Shown: in pieces, positions 34,974 to 43,058 of the stretch
Position numbering within the stretch: position 1 is the first letter of the stretch
Layout: each line of letters begins with the position of its first letter
Assembly: GCA_036504595.1 (NCBI GenBank)
Contig: DASXUX010000014.1
Coordinates: 124,001-188,000, forward strand
Length of the DNA: 64,000 bases
DNA from: DASXUX01 sp036504595
GTDB lineage: Bacteria > Planctomycetota > SZUA-567 > H5-PLA8
Direction of reading: 5' to 3'
Program-made: the position numbers and the translations under genes
The notes under the pieces: model-generated
What the model saw: only the letters and a program-made list of their open reading frames with translations
Database searches by the model: none
Told to the model about the DNA's origin: nothing

Positions 34974-35024
34974 GGTAAGAAACCTCGTTTAGCGGGCGTC
35001 GCCCGGAATCCTCTTTCTCCGCGT

Positions 35025-35723
35025 CTACTTCGTCTCTGTTGCCGCTGGAGCCGCCGCATCGCCGCCGGCTTCGCTGCTGGCCGCTGCTGGCGCCGAACGC
35101 TGATCCCGGCCACCACCACCCGGACCGCCCTGCCCGCGCCGCCGGCCTTCCGGCGGACCGCGCCGCTGCTCGCGCTCAAAGCGCGGCTTGGGCGGCGGAG
35201 CCGACAGGCTGGCCGCCAACTGAGCGTCGGCCGGAAGCTGAATGCCGCGCAGCGCCGAAACCGTGTCCCGGTTGCGCAGCCGCTGCAGGCCCTCGATCGT
35301 CGCCTTCACCAGATTCTTCGAATTGTTCGAGCCGCCGTAGGACTTCGTCAGAACGTCGCGCACCCCGATGCATTCCAGCACGTTCCGCACCGCCGAGCCG
35401 GCGATGACGCCCGTGCCGGGCAGAGCGGGGATCAGGATCACCGATGAGGCGCCGTAAACACCGCGCACTTCATGCGGGATCGTGCTGCCGAACACCGGCA
35501 CGCGCACCAGATGCTTCTTGGCGTCCTTGACCGCCTTCTCGATCGCGTTGGGCACTTCGCGAGCTTTTCCGTAGCCCACGCCCATCACGCCGGCGCCGTT
35601 TCCGACAACCGACATTGCCGCGAACGAAAAGCGTTTGCCGCCCTTGACCACCGTCGCGCAGCGCCAGATGTCAATGACTCGCTCTTCAAGGTTCAGCCCT
35701 GCTGCTTCGATACGTTCCGCCAC
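35025..35723 (-). CDS. rpsE: Ribosomal protein S5 with Gly/Arg/Ala tail
   Basis: A 232-residue protein. The double-stranded-RNA-binding and S5 C-terminal domains are complete (IDIWRCATVVKGGKRFSFAA, GYGKAREVPNAIEKAVKDAK, PALPGTGVIAGSAVRNVLEC). A 60-residue tail follows, with RGP, RRGQGG and AAP runs. S5 lines the mRNA entry and affects fidelity. The tail could contact RNA, but no function is known. Confidence 0.97.
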   Translation of the reverse strand: MAERIEAAGLNLEERVIDIWRCATVVKGGKRFSFAAMSVVGNGAGVMGVGYGKAREVPNAIEKAVKDAKKHLVRVPVFGSTIPHEVRGVYGASSVILIPALPGTGVIAGSAVRNVLECIGVRDVLTKSYGGSNNSKNLVKATIEGLQRLRNRDTVSALRGIQLPADAQLAASLSAPPPKPRFEREQRRGPPEGRRRGQGGPGGGGRDQRSAPAAASSEAGGDAAAPAATETK

Positions 35724-35792
35724 GTTTATCTCTCCAACTGACCGCTGCCCGCCAACTGCCCCACCTGCAAATTCACCTTCCGCATCCCGTCT

Positions 35793-35817
35793 CCCCCTTC
35801 CCTTCGAGGGAAGGGGG
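35793..35817. repeat. 11-bp palindrome, GAGGGAGAGG family
   Basis: CCCCCTTCCCT pairs with AGGGAAGGGGG around a TCG loop in the rpsE-rplR spacer, followed by GGGGGGTTAGG. It is one of three related palindromes in this window (with 46170 and 53425). Confidence 0.85.
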
Positions 35818-35924
35818 CCGGGGGGTTAGGTCTGCGGCGCCTTCCGGCCCTCCGGGCCGGCCGCTCCCTTACGGTCGCGGTTCTGATCTCCTGCCTACTG
35901 CCTCTGCCTACTGCCGCTATCTGT

Positions 35925-36290
35925 TTAGAACTTCAGCCCGCCCTCTCGCGCTCCGTCCGCCAGCTCCTTGATCCGGCCGTGGTAGATGTACCCGCCGCGG
36001 TCGAAGACGATCTGGGTGATGCCCTTCTCTTTGGCTTTCGCAGCCACCAGTTTGCCGACGGCGCGAGCGGCCTTCTTGTTGGCGCCGGTCTTGAACTGGT
36101 CGCGCAATTCCTTGTGCAGCGAACTGGCCGCCACCAGCGTCGCGCCCTTCACGTCGTCGATAATGCTGGCGTAGATGTGCTTGGAGCTGCGGAAAACGTT
36201 CAACCGCGGCCGAGCGGCCGTGCCTGAAATCCGCTTGCGCACTCTCTCGTGCTTGCGGACGCGTTTTTCGGAGCGAGATACGACACTCAT
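35925..36290 (-). CDS. rplR: Ribosomal protein L18
   Basis: A 121-residue protein from the ATG at 36290, preceded by AAGGATCAGGAAC. It begins MSVVSRSEKRVRKHERVRKR. The L18 core (RPRLNVFRSSKHIYASIIDD, VAAKAKEKGITQIVFDRGGY) ends DGAREGGLKF as expected. L18 brings 5S rRNA to the 50S subunit together with L5. An upstream in-frame ATG at 36395 lies in repeat sequence and is not preferred. Confidence 0.97.
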   Translation of the reverse strand: MSVVSRSEKRVRKHERVRKRISGTAARPRLNVFRSSKHIYASIIDDVKGATLVAASSLHKELRDQFKTGANKKAARAVGKLVAAKAKEKGITQIVFDRGGYIYHGRIKELADGAREGGLKF

Positions 36291-36328
36291 GTTCCTGATC
36301 CTTCTCTGCGCTTTCGCGCCTCTGACCT

Positions 36329-36352
36329 GGTAGCGCCGGCCTCCGTGCCGGC
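36329..36352. repeat. Dispersed palindrome, GGTAGCGCCGG family
   Basis: This 24-bp element in the rplR-rplF spacer differs at one base from the copy inside the sulfatase gene (48286-48309). Its core GCCGG pairs with CCGGC. Confidence 0.85.
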
Positions 36353-36522
36353 CCTTTACCCGCGTTCTAAGGCAGCTCCGGAACAACCGGCCCACCCGCG
36401 AGCGTTACGTCAAAATTGGCATTTTGGATTTTCGATATTGGATTAACGCCTCGCAGGCCGCCCAATCCAAAATCCAAAATCACTCCTGCCTACTGCCTCC
36501 CGCCTACTGCCTACTGCTGCCG

Positions 36523-37089
36523 TTAGGCAGCACCGCCCGTTGCCGCAACCGTCTTGCCCGGCAGCTTCCGGACCACTTCGCCCTTGTAGCGGATGCCCTT
36601 GCCCTTGTAGACGTCCGGCGGACGAATCGCGCGCAGCGAAGCGGCAACCTGTCCGACCAACTGCTTGTCGTGTCCCGTAATGTCAATGGCGGTCGGCGAG
36701 GCCAGCGTGACCTTCACGCCATCCGGGATCATGTAGATCTCCGGGACCTTGTTGTTGTAGCCGACGTAAAGCTGCAGCTTGTTGCCCTGGACCAGAGCGC
36801 GGTAGCCGACGCCTTGGATCTCCAGCGACTTGGAGTACCCTTTCGTCACGCCGAGCATGATGTTGGCGATCAGAGCGCGGTAGAGCCCGTGCTTGGCACG
36901 GTCGGTGCGCAGGTCGCTGTCGCGCATCACGCGAATGACCTTGGCGGCCGTATCGACTTCGGCCCGCACCCCGCCCGTCAGCTCCTGCTTCGAGGTGCCC
37001 TTGGGGCCTTTGATCGTGATCGTCTGTCCCGCGACCGAAACTTCAACTCCGGCGGGAATGGGCACTGGCTGTTTTCCAATTCGCGACAT
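36523..37089 (-). CDS. rplF: Ribosomal protein L6
   Basis: A 188-residue protein, close to the usual length. Both L6 repeats are visible: MSRIGKQPVPIPAGVEVSVA and KGPKGTSKQELTGGVRAEVD, then GVGYRALVQGNKLQLYVGYN and IRPPDVYKGKGIRYKGEVVR ending KLPGK. L6 binds 23S helix 97 near the factor site. The short Ala-rich end (TVAATGGAA) is mild compared with other tails in the operon. Confidence 0.98.
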   Translation of the reverse strand: MSRIGKQPVPIPAGVEVSVAGQTITIKGPKGTSKQELTGGVRAEVDTAAKVIRVMRDSDLRTDRAKHGLYRALIANIMLGVTKGYSKSLEIQGVGYRALVQGNKLQLYVGYNNKVPEIYMIPDGVKVTLASPTAIDITGHDKQLVGQVAASLRAIRPPDVYKGKGIRYKGEVVRKLPGKTVAATGGAA

Positions 37090-37102
37090 GTTTCGCTCCG
37101 CT

Positions 37103-37255
37103 TTAAAGTCCGGAAGTCCTCAGTCCAGAAGTCCAGGAGTCCGCGGCTTGTGACCACACCCGCAACTCACCGGCTCTCAGACTTCAACCTCCAGGCTCCA
37201 CATCTCAAACCATCGACTTCTAGACTTCTCGACCTCTGGACTTCTCGACTTTCGT
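37103..37255. repeat. Heptamer-type arrays between rpsH and rplF
   Basis: AGTCCAG/AAGTCCAG units (37103-37145) and TCGACTTCTAGACTTC-type units (37205-37250) fill the 165-bp spacer. They are partly complementary. No gene is present. Confidence 0.75.
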
Positions 37256-37662
37256 TAGTAAACCTTAACGAGCACCTCTCCGCCCACGTTCTTCTCGATC
37301 GCTTCCTTGTCCGAAAGCACGCCCTTCGACGTCGTCAGCACCAGGCAGCCCATGCCGCGCAGGACGGGCTTAAGCTCGCCCTTCTGAAAATAGATGCGCC
37401 GCCCCGGCTTGCTCACCCGGTCGATCAGGTTGATCACCTGCTCCCCCGACCGGCCGTACTTCAAGAAAATCTTGAGGTTGTTCTGCGCCGGCGTCTTCGG
37501 CTCTTTGACGATCTCAAAGTTCTTGATGAAGCCCTCGCGCTGCAGCGTCTCGGCGATGGCGATGACGATCTTCGAGCTCCGCACGAGGACCGTCTCCCGT
37601 CGCAAATGCACCGCGTTGCGCACCCGGGTCAGCATATCGGCAATCGGATCGGTAACTGGCAT
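37255..37662 (-). CDS. rpsH: Ribosomal protein S8
   Basis: A 135-residue protein: MPVTDPIADMLTRVRNAVHL, then IYFQKGELKPVLRGMGCLVL, and the conserved end STSKG-like LTTSKGVLSDKEAIEKNVGG. S8 binds the central domain of 16S rRNA and in E. coli represses the spc operon. All core positions are present. The stop is TAA-type, followed by the heptamer array. Confidence 0.97.
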   Translation of the reverse strand: MPVTDPIADMLTRVRNAVHLRRETVLVRSSKIVIAIAETLQREGFIKNFEIVKEPKTPAQNNLKIFLKYGRSGEQVINLIDRVSKPGRRIYFQKGELKPVLRGMGCLVLTTSKGVLSDKEAIEKNVGGEVLVKVY

Positions 37663-37817
37663 CGTTTCTACCTCAGTGACGTTTCAGCCTCTTTTACACT
37701 CTGAGCACCCGTTCGCTTTGCGCTACTCAGCACTCAGCACCCAGAACTCAGCACTTCCAACATTCTCGCAAGCCGCCGACTTCTCGGCTCGGGACTCCCC
37801 GATTTCTCGACGTTCAG

Positions 37818-38003
37818 TTACCAGCTCGACTTCATCACGCCGGGAATGTCGCCCTTGTGCGCCAGCAGCCGGAAACACAGCCGGCAAATCTTGAACTTGC
37901 GGTAGTACCCCCGCGACCGCCCGCACAACTCACAGCGGTTGTACTTCTGCGTTGAGTACTTCGGCGTCTTCTTGCATTTCGCTTTCCAGCGAACACTGGC
38001 CAT
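37818..38003 (-). CDS. rpsN: Ribosomal protein S14, zinc-binding (C+) type
   Basis: A 61-residue protein: MASVRWKAKCKKTPKYSTQK then YNRCELCGRSRGYYRKFKIC and RLCFRLLAHKGDIPGVMKSSW. It has a Cys4 zinc site (CELC and CRLC) and the short C+ length. S14 sits in the 30S head. The upstream spacer has no gene. Downstream, an ACTCAGC heptamer array lies at 37726-37756. Confidence 0.98.
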   Translation of the reverse strand: MASVRWKAKCKKTPKYSTQKYNRCELCGRSRGYYRKFKICRLCFRLLAHKGDIPGVMKSSW

Positions 38004-38060
38004 TTTCTTTCTCCTGACTTACTTTTTTTTCTCTGCGCCTCTGCGTCTCTGCCGTGAAAA

Positions 38061-38780
38061 CTAGCTTCCGCGGAACGGACAACCCAACGCTCTCAGCAGC
38101 TCCCGCGCATGCTCGTCCTTCTTGGCCGTCGTGCAAATCGTCACGTCCATGCCGTGCAGGATGTCAACCTTGTCGGTCTCGATCTCGGCGAACACCGTCT
38201 GCTCCGCCAGGCCCAGCGAATAATTTCCCCGTCCATCGAACGCGCGGGGGCTCAAACCGCGGAAGTCGCGCACGCGGGGCAAAGCGATGTTGAAGAGCCG
38301 ATCCAGGAACTCGTACATCTTCGCGCCGCGCAGCGTCACCCGGCAGCCAACCTGCATGCCTTCGCGCAGCTTAAAATTGGACACTGACTTCGTGGAGATC
38401 GTGACCACGGCCTTCTGTCCGGTGATGTTCGTCATGTCGGCCAGGCACGTCTCGGCGACTTTCGGCTGATTCTCGGTCGCAGCCTTGCCAAAGCCCATGT
38501 TCAAGCAGACCTTCACCAGCCGCGGCACGGCGTTTTTGTTCTTCAGGCTGAACTTTTCCATCAGCGATGGAACGACCTCGGCCGCGTACTTGTCCTTCAG
38601 CCGCAGCTTGATCGGCTTGACCTGCTCGCCGCCCGTCGCGCCCTTCGCGCTCTTGGCTTTGGCCGCGTCCGCCGCCTTCTTGGCGTCCTTCGCCGCCTTG
38701 ATCTGAGCCAACTGCGCCGCACTCGGAGCCGCTACGCCGTCTCTCGGCTTCTTCTCTTTTTCTGGTTCTTTCTCTGCCAT
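38061..38780 (-). CDS. rplE: Ribosomal protein L5 with charged N-terminal extension
   Basis: A 239-residue protein from the ATG at 38780 (MAEKEPEKEKKPRDGVAAPS). An upstream ATG at 38888 would overlap rplX and start in Arg-rich sequence. After about 60 extra residues rich in Lys, Ala and Glu, the L5 core begins (YAAEVVPSLMEKFSLKNKNA, VPRLVKVCLNMGFGKAATEN, SNFKLREGMQVGCRVTLRGA). The C-terminal domain ends ARELLRALGCPFRGS. L5 holds 5S rRNA and contacts the P-site tRNA. The extension sits at the end that normally starts near residue 1. Confidence 0.95.
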   Translation of the reverse strand: MAEKEPEKEKKPRDGVAAPSAAQLAQIKAAKDAKKAADAAKAKSAKGATGGEQVKPIKLRLKDKYAAEVVPSLMEKFSLKNKNAVPRLVKVCLNMGFGKAATENQPKVAETCLADMTNITGQKAVVTISTKSVSNFKLREGMQVGCRVTLRGAKMYEFLDRLFNIALPRVRDFRGLSPRAFDGRGNYSLGLAEQTVFAEIETDKVDILHGMDVTICTTAKKDEHARELLRALGCPFRGS

Positions 38781-38850
38781 GTTTTTGCCCAATCCAAAGA
38801 TCTGAAAAATCCGTCCTCTGCGTCCTCCGCGTCCTCCGCGGTTTGCTGTT

Positions 38851-39180
38851 CTACTTTCCGAACTGCCGCTTCGGCGCCGCTTCGACAACCTTCAAGCTGG
38901 ACACGTGCACCGGGCGCTTGACGACCTTCAACCCGCCCGCTTCGCCGGTCTTCTGGTTATAGCGCGCCGTCTTCCACTGCTCGACCCCGCGCACCGGCAC
39001 CTGGCGCTCGGCCTTGCGAGTCTTCGGGTGCGGAACTTCCAGCAGCGCCCGGCCGGTCATCCGGTTCACTTCCAGCACCGTGCAAATCGCCGGCTTCTTC
39101 GTGGCTTCGTCCATCACATTGGCGCCTTCGCCTTTGATGACCACCACTTTGTCGCCTTTGCAGATCTTCGTCTTAATCAT
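38851..39180 (-). CDS. rplX: Ribosomal protein L24
   Basis: A 109-residue protein from the ATG at 39180 (MIKTKICKGDKVVVIKGEGA). The KOW motif is KGDKVVVIKGEG and a second strand set is LEVNRMTGRALLEVPHPKTR. L24 initiates 50S assembly near the tunnel exit. The start is placed after an AGTCCTG heptamer array (39181-39215) that fills the gap to rplN. Confidence 0.95.
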   Translation of the reverse strand: MIKTKICKGDKVVVIKGEGANVMDEATKKPAICTVLEVNRMTGRALLEVPHPKTRKAERQVPVRGVEQWKTARYNQKTGEAGGLKVVKRPVHVSSLKVVEAAPKRQFGK

Positions 39181-39220
39181 CGTAGTCCTGAGTCCTGAGT
39201 CTTGAGCCTTGAGTGCTCGT

Positions 39221-39610
39221 TCAGACGACTTCCGCCGCCAGCGACACAATTTTCATGAAACCCTTCTGACGCAGCTCGCGAGCCACCGGTCCGAAGATGC
39301 GCGTGCCGCGCGGTTCTTTTTCCGGGGTGATCAGCACGATCGCGTTGTTGTCAAAGCGCACCGTCGATCCATCCGCACGCTTGACGGCCTTGCGCGTCCG
39401 CACCACTACGCCCCGCACCACCAGCTTCTTCTTGTCCTTCTTGCTGGTCGTCATGAACTCGCTGCCCGGCTGCACTTTCTTCACGGCCGCGACAATGATG
39501 TCGCCCACCGAAGCGTACCGCCGGTGCGTGCCGCCCAAAACCTTGATGCACTGCGCTGTCCGCGCGCCGGTATTGTCCGCGACGATCAGGTGTGTGTGGT
39601 GTTGAATCAT
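39221..39610 (-). CDS. rplN: Ribosomal protein L14
   Basis: A 129-residue protein: MIQHHTHLIVADNTGARTAQ, CIKVLGGTHRRYASVGDIIV, AVKKVQPGSEFMTT and NAIVLITPEKEPRGTRIFGP. All L14 signature regions are present at normal length, with a small insert (KKDKKKLVVRG) in the central loop. L14 forms part of the intersubunit bridge B8. Position after rpsQ is canonical. Confidence 0.98.
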   Translation of the reverse strand: MIQHHTHLIVADNTGARTAQCIKVLGGTHRRYASVGDIIVAAVKKVQPGSEFMTTSKKDKKKLVVRGVVVRTRKAVKRADGSTVRFDNNAIVLITPEKEPRGTRIFGPVARELRQKGFMKIVSLAAEVV

Positions 39611-39682
39611 GGTCGCCTTTCACTTCCCTTTGTTCGATTGCGCCCGGCCCAACCTTCTCCGCGTCCCCGTATCTCCGCGTCT

Positions 39683-40087
39683 TTAAGCCTTCGGCGCACC
39701 TTCAGCGGCGCCCGCTTCCGCGGCCGCCGGAGCCGCCGGTTCAGCCTTCTTCGGCGCAATCTCGACTTCCTTGATATCCAACTGCCCAAGCACCACGGCG
39801 CGCTCAACCACCCGCACCAGCCGCCAGCGTTTCTGCTTGGAAATCGGCCGCGTCTCAACGACTTCGACCCGGTCGCCCTTCTTGGCTTCGTTCTTCTCGT
39901 CGTGAGCGTGCAGATGCGTCGAACGGTTCAAGTACTTCCCGTACCGCGCATGCTTGACCAGGTGCTTGATCTCCACCGTGATCGTCTTGTGCCGCACGTC
40001 GCTGGTCACAATCCCCGTCTCGATCCGCCGGGAATTGCGCTCGCTCGCCACCTTCGCCGCACTGGCCGCACTCGTCTCACTCGCCAT
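39683..40087 (-). CDS. rpsQ: Ribosomal protein S17 with Ala/Pro tail
   Basis: A 134-residue protein, against about 85 in most bacteria. The OB-fold core includes RIETGIVTSDVRHKTITVEI, KHLVKHARYGKYLNRSTHLH and DRVEVVETRPISKQKRWRLV. A 40-residue tail follows (KKAEPAAPAAAEAGAAEGAP). S17 binds 16S rRNA helices 7 and 11 during early 30S assembly. The N-terminus also has a short Ser/Ala extension. Confidence 0.96.
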   Translation of the reverse strand: MASETSAASAAKVASERNSRRIETGIVTSDVRHKTITVEIKHLVKHARYGKYLNRSTHLHAHDEKNEAKKGDRVEVVETRPISKQKRWRLVRVVERAVVLGQLDIKEVEIAPKKAEPAAPAAAEAGAAEGAPKA

Positions 40088-40160
40088 AACTCTCCGCCTT
40101 CCAGAAATCTCTTGCCCGACTCGTTCCTGCCTACTGCCTGCTGCCGCTGCCTACTGCTGT

Positions 40161-40637
40161 TTACTTCGCCTGCCCTACATCTTCGCGTTCCAACGCCGCT
40201 CGTGCGCGCTTCGCTTCAGCCAACGCCACCGCGCTGCGGTCCGCCGGGGTTTCCCAGCACAGGTGGCGAGCGCGCGTGCGCGCCGGCATCGGCTTGTGCT
40301 TCCGCTCGCCGGCGTTCTTCGCCAGTTGAGCCTGCACGTGGCTGGCGCGTTCGAGCACCGGCTTGAGCTGCTTGGCAACCTTCGCCGAAACGTCCTTCGC
40401 CGCCGGCTCCAGCTTGGCAATCCGCTGCTCCAGCTCCGCGCGGCGCGTCCGCTCGCGCAGAAGCGTCTGGATCCGCGCAATCAGCCGCTTGCCATCGCGC
40501 TTCTCGTGCGGCTTGATGGCCTCGCCCGTGGAACCGCGAACCACGCCGTCAAACAAGCTCTTCTTCGTCAGCCGCATCTGGTCTTCAAGTTCCTGGCTGG
40601 TCTTCTCGCGCAGGCTCTTGGCTGGTATGGCGCCCAT
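40161..40637 (-). CDS. rpmC: Ribosomal protein L29, more than double the usual length
   Basis: A 158-residue protein, against about 65 in most bacteria. The L29 part covers residues about 5-65 (PAKSLREKTSQELEDQMRLT, KRLIARIQTLLRERTRR). A long helical, basic region follows (AAKDVSAKVAKQLKPVLERA) and an Arg-rich end with RTRARHLCWETPADRSAVAL. L29 sits by the tunnel exit next to L23 and contacts SRP and trigger factor. The extension could reach these factors. Its order between rplP and rpsQ supports the call. Confidence 0.9.
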   Translation of the reverse strand: MGAIPAKSLREKTSQELEDQMRLTKKSLFDGVVRGSTGEAIKPHEKRDGKRLIARIQTLLRERTRRAELEQRIAKLEPAAKDVSAKVAKQLKPVLERASHVQAQLAKNAGERKHKPMPARTRARHLCWETPADRSAVALAEAKRARAALEREDVGQAK

Positions 40638-40700
40638 GATCGTGTGTCCCTTCTAACCTTAAATCTGTACCTACTCTGTGTTCTCTGTGACCTCTGTGGC

Positions 40701-41120
40701 TTAAAACTCAGGTCTTCGCTTCAGGAACTTCACCTTGAACGGCAGCTTTCCTGCCTGCAGGCGGAAGGCTTCCCGCGCAGCGTTTTCCGGCAGACCGGCC
40801 AGTTCGAAGAGCACCGTGCCGGGCTTGACCACGGCCGCCCAGTACTCGATCTCGCCCTTGCCCTTGCCCATGCGCGTTTCAGCCGCAATCGCCGTAATCG
40901 ACTTGTGCGGGAAGATCCGGCACCAGTAGCGCCCGGTCGTCCCGATGGCGCGAGCCAGAACCACGCGCGCCGCTTCCATCTGCTGAGCGGTCAGCCACGC
41001 CGGTTCGACCGACTGCACGCCGAAGTCGCCGAACGCAACATAGTTGCCGGCCGTCGCCTGGCCGCGGATGCGCCCGCGCTGACTCTTGCGGTACTTGACT
41101 CTCTTCGGCATCAAAGACAT
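40701..41120 (-). CDS. rplP: Ribosomal protein L16
   Basis: A 139-residue protein. The ATG at 41120 has GGAG 8 bp upstream. The more usual first residues MPKRVKYRKSQRGRIRG begin three codons later. Core motifs ARAIGTTGRYWCRIFPHKSI, ETRMGKGKGEIEYWAAVVKP and GTVLFELAGLP are normal. L16 organises the A-site side of the peptidyl-transferase centre. Confidence 0.97.
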   Translation of the reverse strand: MSLMPKRVKYRKSQRGRIRGQATAGNYVAFGDFGVQSVEPAWLTAQQMEAARVVLARAIGTTGRYWCRIFPHKSITAIAAETRMGKGKGEIEYWAAVVKPGTVLFELAGLPENAAREAFRLQAGKLPFKVKFLKRRPEF

Positions 41121-41204
41121 GAAACGAACTCCTTCGGTTACTCACTGCCTCAGCGCGTCGAACTGAACCCTGACCCCTGAACCCCGAACCCTGAACCCTG
41201 CGGC

Positions 41205-41879
41205 TCAGCTTTCCTGCGTCTGCTGCACGTCGTAGCTTTCCTTCTTGATCTTGCCCTTATAGATCCACACCTTCACGCCGATCACGCCGTAGTTCGTCGC
41301 CGCCTCGGCCAGACCGTATTCCACATCGGCCGTCAAAGTATGCAGCGGGAGCGAGCCGACATGGTACGGTTCGCTGCGAGCGATTTCGGCGCCGCCCAGC
41401 CGTCCGGCAACAATCACCTTCACGCCCAACGCGCCTTGAGCCATCGTCGCTTCCACGGCCTTCTTGACAGCCCGGCGGAAACTCGCGCGCTTCAAAAGCT
41501 GCTCGGCAATCGCTTCGGCCACCAGTTGCGCGTCCAGTTCCGGCTTGGTGATTTCGCGAATGTTGACCTGAACCTTCTTGCCCGACCCTTCCTTCGAAAA
41601 CTTCTGCAGCTCTTCGCGAATCTTGTCGATCTCGGCGCCCTTCTTGCCGATCACCACGCCCGGCCGCGACGTGAACAAAAATACGCGCGTCTCGTCGCCG
41701 GTCCGTTCAATCTCAATCTTGCTCAAGCCCGCCTGGCGCAACCGGGCCTTGATGAACTTCTTGATCTTCTGGTCCTCGACGAGGAACGCGCCAAAGTCCT
41801 TCTTACGGGCATACCAGCGCGACAGCCAAGGCCGCGTAATACCAACCCGGAACCCATATGGATGAACTTTTTGACCCAC
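41205..41879 (-). CDS. rpsC: Ribosomal protein S3
   Basis: A 224-residue protein: MGQKVHPYGFRVGITRPWLS, the KH domain GVVIGKKGAEIDKIREELQK, and the C-terminal domain GALGVKVIVAGRLGGAEIAR with GVIGVKVWIYKGKIKKESYD. S3 lies at the mRNA entry. Everything is standard. A CCCCGTC-type octamer array occurs in the gap to rplV (41934-41963). Confidence 0.98.
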   Translation of the reverse strand: MGQKVHPYGFRVGITRPWLSRWYARKKDFGAFLVEDQKIKKFIKARLRQAGLSKIEIERTGDETRVFLFTSRPGVVIGKKGAEIDKIREELQKFSKEGSGKKVQVNIREITKPELDAQLVAEAIAEQLLKRASFRRAVKKAVEATMAQGALGVKVIVAGRLGGAEIARSEPYHVGSLPLHTLTADVEYGLAEAATNYGVIGVKVWIYKGKIKKESYDVQQTQES

Positions 41880-41972
41880 TGCGGTACGCCTCCAAGTCAG
41901 GTTGAGGACTTTGGCCTCGGGTGCCGTTTCTCCCCGTCACCCCGTCTCCCCGTCCCCCCGTCAATGCCTGTG

Positions 41973-42446
41973 TTACTTTGCCTCTTCCGCTTCAGTCGGA
42001 TCCACCGGCTGCGGGCCCAACACGACCGTAATATGGCTCATCCGGCGCAGAATCGGCCGCGCGCGTCCCATCGGGCCGGCCAGGAAGCGCTTCAGCCGCG
42101 GACCTTCGTCCGCGTAGCACTCCGCAACGATCAGCTCTTCGGGGCTTGCCCGGCCTTCGCTCTTCACGTCGGCGTTGCCCAAAGCGCTCAGCAGCACACG
42201 GTCCAGATAGTACGCCGCCCGCTTGCTCGAATAGCGCAGGATTTCGCGAGCCCGGTCCACCGGCTTGCCACGAATCTGATCGACCACCAGGCGCACCTTC
42301 TGCGGTGCCACGCGGATGTTGCGCAGGCTCGCACCGTAGTACCCGTCCGGATAGACCACCTTGTTCGTCGGCGGCTTCTCGTCTCCGGGATGCTTGCGCG
42401 CGATTCGCGCTGAGCTCTTCTCCTTACTGCGTTTGATGTGCGACAT
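41973..42446 (-). CDS. rplV: Ribosomal protein L22 with N-terminal extension
   Basis: A 157-residue protein, against about 110. The first 35 residues are a basic extension (MSHIKRSKEKSSARIARKHP). The L22 core follows: ASLRNIRVAPQKVRLVVDQI, LRYSSKRAAYYLDRVLLSAL, and the hairpin RLKRFLAGPMGRARPILRRM. L22 narrows the exit tunnel with L4. A short acidic end (VDPTEAEEAK) completes it. Confidence 0.96.
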   Translation of the reverse strand: MSHIKRSKEKSSARIARKHPGDEKPPTNKVVYPDGYYGASLRNIRVAPQKVRLVVDQIRGKPVDRAREILRYSSKRAAYYLDRVLLSALGNADVKSEGRASPEELIVAECYADEGPRLKRFLAGPMGRARPILRRMSHITVVLGPQPVDPTEAEEAK

Positions 42447-42525
42447 TTTCTTAGTCCTAGTGCTGAGCCTAAACTGCGCTGCTTCGGTCCCGCCGTTCCT
42501 GCCTACTGCCGCTGCCTACTGCCAA

Positions 42526-42885
42526 CTAAGCTTTCGGTGCTGCCGGAGCTGCTGCGCCCGCTGCCGGAGCTGCGCCGCCCGCTGGAGCTGGCCCTGCGGA
42601 TGCCGCGGCGGCCTTCTGAGCCGAACCGGCGCCGGAGTGGCCGCGGAACACGCGCGTCGGAGAGAACTCGCCAAGTTTGTGGCCGACCATTTCCTCGGTC
42701 ACGTACACGCGCAGATGCTGCTTGCCATTATGGACCATGAAGGTATGGCCCACGAAGTCAGGCGTCACCGTGCAGGCTCGAGCCCACGTCTTGAGTGGCT
42801 CGCGCGCACCGGTGTTCTTCTGCTTCATGACCTTGTCGAGCAGCTTCTCGTCCACATAGGGACCTTTTTTCATTGAACGCGACAT
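42526..42885 (-). CDS. rpsS: Ribosomal protein S19 with Ala/Pro tail
   Basis: A 119-residue protein, about 25-30 residues longer than usual. The core MSRSMKKGPYVDEKLLDKVM, TPDFVGHTFMVHNGKQHLRV and YVTEEMVGHKLGEFSPTRVF is intact. The tail consists of AGSAQKAAAASAGPAPAGGA and more Ala/Pro. S19 lies in the 30S head and bridges to L5. The tail extends a surface-exposed end. Confidence 0.96.
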   Translation of the reverse strand: MSRSMKKGPYVDEKLLDKVMKQKNTGAREPLKTWARACTVTPDFVGHTFMVHNGKQHLRVYVTEEMVGHKLGEFSPTRVFRGHSGAGSAQKAAAASAGPAPAGGAAPAAGAAAPAAPKA

Positions 42886-42888
42886 GGT

Positions 42889-43055
42889 TGAAAATCAAAA
42901 GTCAAAAGGCAAAAGTCAAAAGAAGCAGCTCATCCTTCAGCCGCATTTCCTGTTGTCTTCGCCCCCTGATCCTCTGCCCTTTCTCTTTCCGTGGCCGCTT
43001 TTTTCTTCGCCGTTTTCTTCTTCTTTTGCCTTCTTACTTTTTACTTTTCACTTCT
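42889..43055. repeat. Facing AAAAGTC / GACTTTT arrays between rplB and rpsS
   Basis: AAAAGTC and AAAAGGC units (42894-42925) face TTGCCTTCTTACTTTTTAC at 43024-43050. The 173-bp spacer holds no gene. Confidence 0.78.
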
Positions 43056-43058
43056 TAA

